Below are positions 1 to 5,474 of a stretch of DNA of 7,141 bases, piece after piece. Location: positions 1 through 7,141 of the forward strand of contig DASQAV010000021.1 of the NCBI GenBank assembly GCA_035635575.1, given 5' to 3'. Each line of letters begins with the position of its first letter. Position 1 is the first letter of the stretch. The notes under the pieces are model-generated. The model ran no database searches and had not been told where the DNA came from. It saw only the letters and a program-made list of their open reading frames with translations. The position numbers and the translations under genes are program-made. Source of the DNA: WS-7 sp035635575. GTDB taxonomy: Bacteria > Eisenbacteria > RBG-16-71-46 > SZUA-252.

Positions 1-357
1 ACCCTTCACGTTCGTGTCGATCATCTGGTCCCAGTCCTGGGTATCGCCGGACTGAAGCGGATCGAGCGCCAGGGCCAGGCCCGCGTTGTTCACGAGGATG
101 TCGAGCTTCCCGAGAAGTCCGCGCGCTCCCTCGAGGGCGGACCGCACCTGGCCGAGATCGCGGACGTCGAAGCGTAGCGGGAGGGTCTCCACCCGATGCT
201 GCGAATGGATCTCCTCGGCGACCTCGCGGAGGCGGTCCTCCCGCCTTCCGGTGATCGCCACGTGGCAGCCCAGCGCCGCAAGCGCGCGCGCGGTAGCGAG
301 TCCGAACCCGCTCGTCGCGCCCGTGACGAGCGACCAGCGTCCCTTGAGATCGGTCAT
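1..357 (-). CDS. YdfG-like short-chain dehydrogenase/reductase (SDR), N-terminal 119 codons, C-terminus outside window
   Basis: NAD(P)-dependent oxidoreductase of the classical SDR family, expected in the cytoplasm. Translating the reverse strand from the ATG at 357 gives 119 open codons to the window edge. The Rossmann glycine motif is TGATSGFG (residues 12-19), followed by TGRR (36-39), where the paired arginines suggest preference for NADPH. FDV (63-65) is at the adenine-contacting position, NNAG is at 90-93, and N116 is the structural/catalytic Asn. GFG in place of the usual GIG, the NNAGLAL stretch and DWDQMIDTN closely recall E. coli YdfG, a 3-hydroxy acid / L-allo-threonine / malonic semialdehyde reductase. 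The catalytic Ser and YxxxK lie beyond the edge, so the substrate is open. It is divergent from glpD and has no Shine-Dalgarno, but a TATGCT hexamer lies 9 bases before the ATG. The family is secure; the YdfG-type assignment is inference from recalled similarity. Confidence 0.9.
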   Translation of the reverse strand, partial: MTDLKGRWSLVTGATSGFGLATARALAALGCHVAITGRREDRLREVAEEIHSQHRVETLPLRFDVRDLGQVRSALEGARGLLGKLDILVNNAGLALALDPLQSGDTQDWDQMIDTNVKG

Positions 358-366
358 GGAGGGGCG

Positions 367-372
367 AGCATA
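367..372 (-). promoter_or_regulatory. Candidate -10 element (TATGCT) of the SDR gene, leaderless-type arrangement
   Basis: Read on the minus strand, TATGCT ends 9 bases before the ATG at 357. Transcription starting 6-8 bases after the hexamer would leave a leader of only 1-3 bases. The intervening CGCCCCTCC has no Shine-Dalgarno. At 17-base spacing the upstream hexamer is TGGATC, a poor match to TTGACA. The call rests on the hexamer, the lack of a ribosome site, and the identical 9-base spacing in front of the protease gene at 4394. Confidence 0.4.
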
Positions 373-405
373 GCGAAGTCGCTGGTCTCGATCCAGCCAC
401 TCCCC

Positions 406-411
406 TAGAAT
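406..411 (+). promoter_or_regulatory. Candidate -10 element (TAGAAT) for the glpD-glpK operon
   Basis: TAGAAT differs from TATAAT by one base and lies 46 bases upstream of the glpD TTG start, in the 100-base spacer shared with the divergent SDR gene. It would give a 5' leader of about 40 bases holding the glpD Shine-Dalgarno. The hexamer 17 bases upstream (TGGTCT) is a weak -35. The same TAGAATC heptamer recurs in front of the protease at 4379. I see no clear operator palindrome in this spacer. Confidence 0.35.
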
Positions 412-443
412 CCCGCGCCGGAGTGGGGGAAGCGGCCGGGGAT

Positions 444-449
444 GGAGGG
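444..449 (+). promoter_or_regulatory. Shine-Dalgarno site of glpD, fixes the TTG start
   Basis: GGAGGG is followed by 8 bases and then the TTG at 458. The reading frame from this TTG begins MTFDVLVVGGG, exactly where GlpD proteins begin. The nearby ATG at 442 overlaps the site itself and is in another frame, so it is not the start. Confidence 0.75.
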
Positions 450-457
450 AACGCGCA

Positions 458-1942
458 TTGACCTTCGACGTCCTCGTCGTTGGAGGCGGCATTCAAGGCG
501 CGGCCGTGGCTCGCGATGCCGCGCTCCGCGGGCTGGGCGTGGTCCTGGTCGAGCGGGGGGACCTCGCCTCGGGCACGAGCAGCCGCTCCTCCAAGCTCAT
601 CCACGGCGGCATTCGCTACCTCGAGACCGGCCGGCTCGGGCTCGTGCGCGAGGCGCTGCGCGAGCGGTCCATCCTCCTCCGCCTGGCATCCGAATTCGTC
701 CGCCCGCTTCCCTTTCTGATCCCGCACTACCGGAACGAGGGAAGATCGCGGCTCGAGATTCGCGCGGGACTCTGGCTCTACGCGGCGCTCGCGGGAAGGG
801 AGCCCATCGCCGAGCACCGCGCGGTGAGCGCCCGGGAGGCGCTCGAGCTCGAGCCCTCGCTGCGGCCGGAAGGGCTCCAGGGCGGTTCCCTCTACTGGGA
901 CGCGCAGATGGATGACGCGCTCCTCTGCGTCGCGGTGGCGGTCGACGCCGAGCTCGCGGGCGCCGTCATCCGCACCTACGCCTCGGTGGTGGCGCTGGAA
1001 GCGCGCGGGGAGTCGTGGCGCGCGCGATTCCACGATGTGGACACCGGGAAAGAAGAGGTCGTGGAGGCCCGGTGCGTCGTGAACGCGGCCGGACCCTGGG
1101 CGGAGGAGATCCGGGCGCTCGTCCGGCCCGCGCCGGGCGCGGGCCTTCGCCGCACGCGCGGAAGCCACGTCGTGGTCCCCGGCCAGACGCGCGAGCGGGC
1201 GCTTCTCCTGACCGCGCACCGTGACGGGCGCGCCTTCTTCGTCATTCCCTGGGGGGAGTACTCCCTGATCGGCACGACCGACGTGGACGACAGCACACCG
1301 CCCGAGCGGATCGCGCCGGACGTGGGGGACATTCGTTACCTTCTCGAGGAGGCGGCGCGCGCGCTGCCCTGCCTCCGCACAGAGGCGCGTCCGCTCCGAG
1401 CCTTCGCCGGGGTGCGGTCCCTCGCCCAAGGCAACGCCATCCGCCCCTGGGCGAACTCTCGCGAGCACCGGATCATCGAGGAAGGGACCATGCTGACCTT
1501 GATCGGAGGGAAGTACACGACGCACCGGAGCCTGGCGGAGCGTGTCGTGGATCGCGTGGCAAGGATGACCGGCGGGCGCGCGGCCCGGTGCGCAACGGCG
1601 GAGCTGGTCCTTCACGGCCGCCAGATGGGCATCCAGGGGTTCCGGCCGCGCTACCCGGGGAAGCTTCAGCTGGAGGGCTCCCTCGAGATCACCGAAGCCG
1701 AGGTGGTCCACGCGGTCCAGAAGGAGCATGCCCGTCACCTCGGCGACATCCTGGAGCGCCGCTCGCGCCTCTGGCTGCACTCCGGCGCCATGCGGCGCGC
1801 CGCGCCTCGAGTCGCCGCCTGGATGGCGCCGCATCTGGGATGGGACGAGCCGGCCACCGCGCGCGAGGTGCAGCGGGTGAACCATGCGCTGGATCGCGAG
1901 TCGGAGATCCTGGATGCCGCGATGGCGGGAGTCCACGTGTGA
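458..1942 (+). CDS. glpD: Aerobic (quinone-linked) glycerol-3-phosphate dehydrogenase
   Basis: FAD enzyme on the cytoplasmic face of the inner membrane that oxidises sn-glycerol-3-phosphate to DHAP and passes electrons to the quinone pool. At 494 residues it matches the family (E. coli GlpD is 501). The FAD-binding dinucleotide motif is GGGIQG (9-14), continuing to the RDAALRG stretch. The signature SSKLIHGGIRYLE (44-56) holds H49, R53 and Y54, which correspond to E. coli substrate-site H50, R54 and Y55. GVR (R320) and GGKYTTHR (K352) correspond to E. coli R317 and K354. VNAAGPW (208-214) and IGTTDVD (271-277) are also typical, and the C-terminal helical domain covers roughly 400-490. One variation is GAA where the family pattern has GAG after the dinucleotide motif. 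It starts at TTG with a good Shine-Dalgarno and overlaps glpK by GTGA, so the two are probably translationally coupled. Confidence 0.96.
   Translation: MTFDVLVVGGGIQGAAVARDAALRGLGVVLVERGDLASGTSSRSSKLIHGGIRYLETGRLGLVREALRERSILLRLASEFVRPLPFLIPHYRNEGRSRLEIRAGLWLYAALAGREPIAEHRAVSAREALELEPSLRPEGLQGGSLYWDAQMDDALLCVAVAVDAELAGAVIRTYASVVALEARGESWRARFHDVDTGKEEVVEARCVVNAAGPWAEEIRALVRPAPGAGLRRTRGSHVVVPGQTRERALLLTAHRDGRAFFVIPWGEYSLIGTTDVDDSTPPERIAPDVGDIRYLLEEAARALPCLRTEARPLRAFAGVRSLAQGNAIRPWANSREHRIIEEGTMLTLIGGKYTTHRSLAERVVDRVARMTGGRAARCATAELVLHGRQMGIQGFRPRYPGKLQLEGSLEITEAEVVHAVQKEHARHLGDILERRSRLWLHSGAMRRAAPRVAAWMAPHLGWDEPATAREVQRVNHALDRESEILDAAMAGVHV
1927..1931 (+). promoter_or_regulatory. Shine-Dalgarno site of glpK inside the end of glpD
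   Basis: GGGAG lies 7 bases before the GTG at 1939, within the last codons of glpD. It selects the GTG that overlaps the glpD stop (GTGA, 1939-1942) over any upstream start. This is the usual layout for translational coupling. Confidence 0.7.
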
Positions 1943-3441
1943 GCCGCAGGGAATACATCCTCGCCATCGATGAGGGTACGACCGGGACGAGGGTGATCGC
2001 CTTCGACCGCGCTGGACGTATGCGCTCGAAGGGATACGCAGAGCTACCCTTGCATTTCCCGCACCCCGGATGGGTGGAGCAGCGGGGTGAGGAGATCTGG
2101 GACGCGACCCTCCACGCCCTGCGCATCGCGCTCCGACCGCTCGGAGGAGAACGGGCGTCCGTGGCGGCGATCGGTATCACGAACCAGCGGGAAACGACCC
2201 TGGTCTGGGACCGCGCGACCTCGAAGACGGTTGGCCCCGCGATCGTCTGGCAGGACCGACGCACGGCGGACCGTTGCCTGGCCCTCCGGCGCGCCGGGAA
2301 GGAGCGTGCGATCGCGCGCCGCACCGGGCTCAAGCTGGACCCCTACTTCTCCGCGACCAAGCTCGAATGGATTCTCCGCCACGTCCGGGGCGCGCGCGCG
2401 CGCGCCCAACATGGGAGTCTCGCCTTCGGCACCGTGGATTCCTGGCTCCTCTGGCGCCTGACCGGCGGCGCCGTGCACGCGACCGACGCCACGAACGCAA
2501 GCCGCACGATGCTCTTCGACATCCGTTCCCAACGATGGGATCCCGGGCTCCTCCGCCTCTTCGGCGTGTCGCGCTCGCTCCTGCCCGACGTGCGCCCCTC
2601 GATCTCCGATTTCGGACACACGCGCGGCGTGAAGGGGCTTCCCGACGGGATCCCGATCCTCGGCATCGCGGGCGATCAGCAGGCGGCGCTCTTCGGTCAG
2701 GGCTGCGTGGAAGCGGGCAGCATCAAGAACACCTACGGCACCGGGTGTTTTCTCCTCCTCCACACGGGCTCGAGATTCGTTCCGTCGAAGAGCGGCCTGC
2801 TCACCACGATCGCCTGTGGCCCCCGGGGTGAGCCGAGATACGCCCTGGAGGGAAGCGTGTTCATTGCCGGCGCCGCGATCCAGTGGCTTCGAGATGGACT
2901 CGGGATCATCGAACACGCAGCCCAAACCGAGGCCCTGGCGCGATCCGTCGACGACACCGGCGGCACCACGCTCGTTCCCGCCTTCGCCGGCCTGGGCGCT
3001 CCCTACTGGAGGCCCGACGCGCGCGGCATCTGGCGCGGGCTGACGCGCGGCACCACGCGCGCGCACCTCGTGCGGGCGGCGCTGGAGTCGATCGCATTCC
3101 AGTCGCGCGATCTGGTGGAAGCGATGAGCCGCGATTCGGGGGTCCGGATCCGCGAGCTGCGCGTGGACGGAGGCGCCGCCATGAACGCGTTCCTCATGCA
3201 GTTCCAGGCGGACATTCTCGGGATCCCGATCTCGCGTCCGGGCCTGGTCGAGACGACCGCGCTGGGGGCGGCGCTCCTGGCGGGGATCGGTGCGGGATGG
3301 TGGAAACACGCTTCCGATCTCGAGACGGTGCGGCGATCGGGGCGCGTGTTCCGTCCGCGCATGAAGCGCGCGGAGCGGGAGCGGCTCTACCGAGGCTGGA
3401 CGGAGGCGGTGGAAATGCTGCTCGCCGGTGCGCCGGCCTGA
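1939..3441 (+). CDS. glpK: Glycerol kinase
   Basis: Cytoplasmic FGGY-family kinase: glycerol + ATP gives sn-glycerol-3-phosphate + ADP, the substrate of the upstream GlpD. It has 500 residues (E. coli 502), aligning one position out of register with E. coli through the active site. The phosphate-binding loop is DEGTTGTR (11-18). Glycerol-site residues are R84 and E85 (NQRETT), W104 (VWQDRRT), Y136 (DPYFSATK), D246 and Q247 (AGDQQAALFGQ) and F271 after YGTGC. The second FGGY signature region (408-433) includes VDGGAAMN. The reading frame is open about 350 bases further upstream, but homology begins at SRREYILAID just after the GTG. The E. coli fructose-1,6-bisphosphate loop (GGTR) and the IIA-Glc contact segment near residue 472 are not recognisable, nor is the phosphorylated His region of Gram-positive kinases. 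Control of activity therefore probably differs. The 3' end overlaps the convergent lipase gene by 55 bases. Confidence 0.97.
   Translation: MSRREYILAIDEGTTGTRVIAFDRAGRMRSKGYAELPLHFPHPGWVEQRGEEIWDATLHALRIALRPLGGERASVAAIGITNQRETTLVWDRATSKTVGPAIVWQDRRTADRCLALRRAGKERAIARRTGLKLDPYFSATKLEWILRHVRGARARAQHGSLAFGTVDSWLLWRLTGGAVHATDATNASRTMLFDIRSQRWDPGLLRLFGVSRSLLPDVRPSISDFGHTRGVKGLPDGIPILGIAGDQQAALFGQGCVEAGSIKNTYGTGCFLLLHTGSRFVPSKSGLLTTIACGPRGEPRYALEGSVFIAGAAIQWLRDGLGIIEHAAQTEALARSVDDTGGTTLVPAFAGLGAPYWRPDARGIWRGLTRGTTRAHLVRAALESIAFQSRDLVEAMSRDSGVRIRELRVDGGAAMNAFLMQFQADILGIPISRPGLVETTALGAALLAGIGAGWWKHASDLETVRRSGRVFRPRMKRAERERLYRGWTEAVEMLLAGAPA
2388..2407. repeat. Alternating CG tract forming a perfect 20-base palindrome inside glpK
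   Basis: Bases 2390-2405 are eight GC dinucleotides. With the flanking GG and CC, 2388-2407 is perfectly self-complementary. It encodes the GARARA stretch (residues 151-156) of GlpK, in a surface segment where E. coli has GSRERA, so the protein has no insertion there. Such tracts can adopt Z-DNA and are prone to slippage; a gain or loss of one dinucleotide would shift the glpK frame. Confidence 0.8.
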
Positions 3442-4289
3442 CGGGGCGCCGAGAGCGCCTGCTTCAGCCAGGCGATGACCTCGTCCAGGATCGCGGCCCC
3501 GCCGACCTCGTTCAGCACTTCGTGGAAGAGCCCTGGGTATTCCTTGTAGGTCACGATCCCGTTCTTCGAGGCCTTTGCCCACGCGGCGCAGCCGAGGCAG
3601 CTCGAGACCGGGTCGGCGCCGCCCTGGATCAGAAGGGTAGGAATGGAGTGCGTGCCCGACACCTTGGCCAGCCTCCGGCGCATGGCCTGGAATTCCAGGA
3701 AGAGGCGCGCGCTGATCCGGAAATGGACGTACGGGTCGGAGCGGTGGGCGCGGATCACGGCCGGATCATGCGAGAGGAGCGAGGGAGGAATCTGATTTCC
3801 CTGTGTGAACCCGGGCCAGAGGAGCCCGATGATCCTTGCCGCGTGGACCTTGAGCATCGCGGGCTTCAAGGAAAGCTCGAAGGGAGGCGCCGAGAGCACC
3901 AGCGCATCGACGAATCGGGGATTCCTTTCCGCCCAGTCGAGCGCAATCAGAGCTCCCAGGCTGTGTCCCAGGAGGGCCCACCGGCGCCCGTCGTCCACGC
4001 CGCGCACGGACTCGATCCATCGCGTCACCGCGTTCCGGTAATCGTCCCAGGATTTCACGTGGCCGCGGCGGCCTTCGGATCGTCCATGGCCGGGAAGATC
4101 CAGCGCGTAGGCCGTGAATCCCCGGCTCTGCAGCGTTCGTCCCACACGCTCCCACCGTCCCGAATGGTCGCCGAGTCCGTGGATGATGGCGACCGCGGGA
4201 GCCTTGGGATCCTCGCCCCAGGTGCGGGTGAAGAGCTTGGGTCCGCCGGGAATCTCCAGCCAGGAGTCGCGGGATGTCGAGTCGACCAA
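3387..4289 (-). CDS. Monoacylglycerol lipase-like alpha/beta hydrolase (serine hydrolase)
   Basis: Predicted to hydrolyse monoacylglycerols or lysophospholipids, giving free fatty acid and glycerol or a glycerol derivative. It has 300 residues. The oxyanion-hole segment HGLGDHSGRW (37-46) and DLPGHGRSEG (64-73) match bacterial and human monoacylglycerol lipases closely. The nucleophile is S110 in GHSLG (108-112), the acid is D226 in GGADP, and the base is H256 in GLFHEV. No signal peptide or membrane segment is visible, so it is probably cytoplasmic. The TTG start at 4289 follows GGAGGG by 4 bases. An unusual CLGC (231-234) sits just after the catalytic Asp. The usual final helix ends near residue 279; the last 21 residues are a low-complexity Ala/Ser-rich tail, mostly read antisense to the end of glpK. 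Next to glpK and glpD it plausibly supplies glycerol. A lysophospholipase or other esterase role remains possible. Confidence 0.87.
   Translation of the reverse strand: MVDSTSRDSWLEIPGGPKLFTRTWGEDPKAPAVAIIHGLGDHSGRWERVGRTLQSRGFTAYALDLPGHGRSEGRRGHVKSWDDYRNAVTRWIESVRGVDDGRRWALLGHSLGALIALDWAERNPRFVDALVLSAPPFELSLKPAMLKVHAARIIGLLWPGFTQGNQIPPSLLSHDPAVIRAHRSDPYVHFRISARLFLEFQAMRRRLAKVSGTHSIPTLLIQGGADPVSSCLGCAAWAKASKNGIVTYKEYPGLFHEVLNEVGGAAILDEVIAWLKQALSAPRQAGAPASSISTASVQPR
3424..3459. terminator. Two tandem GC hairpins at the glpK/lipase convergent junction, possible bidirectional terminator
   Basis: Hairpin one pairs GCCGG (3424-3428) with CCGGC (3433-3437) across a TGCG loop, just before the glpK stop. 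Hairpin two pairs GGCGC (3445-3449) with GCGCC (3455-3459) across a 5-base loop, with a possible extra G-U pair. Both stems are symmetric, so they also form in the opposite transcript. Neither is followed by a T run, so this is not a canonical intrinsic terminator, and in GC-rich DNA short stems arise by chance. Confidence 0.25.
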
Positions 4290-4293
4290 GCTT

Positions 4294-4299
4294 CCCTCC
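4294..4299 (-). promoter_or_regulatory. Shine-Dalgarno site of the lipase gene, supports its TTG start
   Basis: On the minus strand GGAGGG is followed by AAGC and then TTG at 4289. The 4-base spacing is short but workable. No ATG or GTG in this frame lies nearer to the conserved start of the domain at WLEI (residues 10-13). Confidence 0.55.
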
Positions 4300-4378
4300 A
4301 GAGTCTGGCAAGCGCCGAATAGGCCGCCCAGGATACCTCAACCTATCGGCAGACCGCCGAGAATCCGTACATCCGTCG

Positions 4379-4384
4379 TAGAAT
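4379..4384 (+). promoter_or_regulatory. Candidate -10 element (TAGAAT) of the protease gene, leaderless-type arrangement
   Basis: TAGAAT ends 9 bases before the ATG at 4394, with CTAAGTGCC between and no Shine-Dalgarno. A start 6-8 bases after the hexamer gives a leader of 1-3 bases. No convincing -35 is present at 16-18 bases. The rest of the 104-base divergent spacer (4290-4393) shows no strong promoter for the lipase and no clear operator. The TAG of the hexamer is also an in-frame stop that excludes any upstream start for the protease. Confidence 0.45.
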
Positions 4385-4393
4385 CTAAGTGCC

Positions 4394-5374
4394 ATGCCCG
4401 CCCCGGACGACACCATCCTCCTCGACGCCTACTCTCAGGCGGTGGTCGACGCGGTCGGGCGCGTCAGTCCCTCGGTGGTGAATATCGAGACCCGGCGGCC
4501 GGCGCCCAAGGGACGCGAGTCGCGCGATCCGCGCGGGCTCGGCGGCAGCGCCTCCGGATTCCTCTTTACTCCGGACGGATTCATTCTCACCAACAGCCAC
4601 GTCGTCAACGGAGCGGAATCGATCCAGGTGACCCGCGACGACGGACAGGTGCGTGAAGCGACCCTGATCGGAGACGATCCCGAGACGGACCTCGCGGTGG
4701 TGCGCATCGGCCCCGACTCGCTGACCCCCGCCACGCTCGGCGACTCCGCGGCGATCCGCGTGGGGCAGGTGGCGATCGCGATCGGGAACCCCTACGGGTT
4801 CCAGACCACCGTGACCGCCGGCGTCGTGAGCGCGCTCGGAAGATCCCTGCGCGCGCAATCCGGACGCCTCATCGACAACATCATCCAGACGGACGCCGCC
4901 CTGAATCCCGGGAACTCCGGCGGGCCGCTCGTCGATTCGCATGGCGACGTGATCGGCGTGAACACCGCGGTCATTCTTCCCGCCCAGGGAATCTGCTTCG
5001 CGATCGCGATCAACACCGCGAAGTTCGTGGCCTCGCGCCTCATTCGGGACGGCAAGGTGACGCGCAGCTACATCGGCGTGGGCGGGCAGACGGTGCCCGT
5101 GGCACGCCGGGTCGCGCGCTTTCACCAGCTACCGGTGGAGAGCGGAGTTCTGGTAGTCTCCCTGGAACAGGGGGGCCCCGCCGCGAAAGCAGGCGTCCGG
5201 CTGGGGGATCGCATCGTCGCTTTCAACGGTCAGCCCGTCAGCGGAATCGACGCTCTCCAGCTTCTGCTCACCGAGCAACAGGTGGGCGTTCCATCAAAGA
5301 TCACAGTGCTTCGGCTCACCGAGAAGCTCGACTTCGAGGTGACGCCTGTCTTGTCGCCGAGCGGCACACGTTGA
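4394..5374 (+). CDS. HtrA/DegP-like trypsin-fold serine protease with one PDZ domain, no signal peptide
   Basis: S1C-family serine protease, 326 residues. The protease domain covers about 15-215 with the full triad: H69 in TNSHVV, D99 in DPETDLAVV, and S175 in GNSGGP. NPYGFQTTVTAGVVS (132-146) and QTDAALNPGNSGG are hallmark HtrA stretches. A single PDZ domain follows (about 225-315); YIGV (226-229) is the likely carboxylate-binding loop. HtrA proteases usually act in the periplasm or at the membrane on unfolded proteins, but this N-terminus (MPAPDDTILLDAYSQAV) has no hydrophobic or basic export segment. An in-frame TAG at 4379 leaves ATG 4394 as the only plausible start, so the protein is predicted to be cytoplasmic. 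Related signal-less HtrA-like proteins exist in other bacteria, so this is uncommon rather than unique. It is divergent from the lipase and 100 bases upstream of the efflux gene. The substrate is unknown. Confidence 0.93.
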   Translation: MPAPDDTILLDAYSQAVVDAVGRVSPSVVNIETRRPAPKGRESRDPRGLGGSASGFLFTPDGFILTNSHVVNGAESIQVTRDDGQVREATLIGDDPETDLAVVRIGPDSLTPATLGDSAAIRVGQVAIAIGNPYGFQTTVTAGVVSALGRSLRAQSGRLIDNIIQTDAALNPGNSGGPLVDSHGDVIGVNTAVILPAQGICFAIAINTAKFVASRLIRDGKVTRSYIGVGGQTVPVARRVARFHQLPVESGVLVVSLEQGGPAAKAGVRLGDRIVAFNGQPVSGIDALQLLLTEQQVGVPSKITVLRLTEKLDFEVTPVLSPSGTR

Positions 5375-5474
5375 ACTAGGCCGCCCGCCTTCTCTCTCGC
5401 GGGTGATCCGTCTCGCCGAAGTTCGCTGGACCCGTCGCGCACAGACAAAGGGACTTCGGGAGATCGATCGAGGT

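Noticed and set aside
1588..1938. Upstream in-frame extension of glpK by 117 codons
   Set aside because: It overlaps the conserved C-terminal domain of glpD in another frame, is low-complexity, and homology to glycerol kinases starts only after the GTG at 1939.
2044..3582. A 512-codon open frame on the minus strand across glpK
   Set aside because: It is antisense to a fully supported glycerol kinase, rich in Arg, Gly, Ala and Glu as GC-rich shadow frames are, and shows no recognisable domain.
2883..4322. A 479-codon open frame on the plus strand across the end of glpK and the lipase
   Set aside because: It is out of frame with glpK and antisense to the lipase, which has a complete catalytic triad. 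The composition is that of a shadow frame.
4772..5007. Two GCGATCGC octamers (4772-4779 and 5000-5007), resembling the HIP1 repeat of cyanobacteria
   Set aside because: Both fall where the protein reads AIAI with GCG ATC codons, so they follow from coding. Two copies in one gene are no evidence of a dispersed repeat family.
5384..5403. Hairpin CCCGC/GCGGG with a 10-base loop after the protease gene, as a terminator
   Set aside because: A 5-bp stem with a large loop and no T run is too weak to support a terminator.
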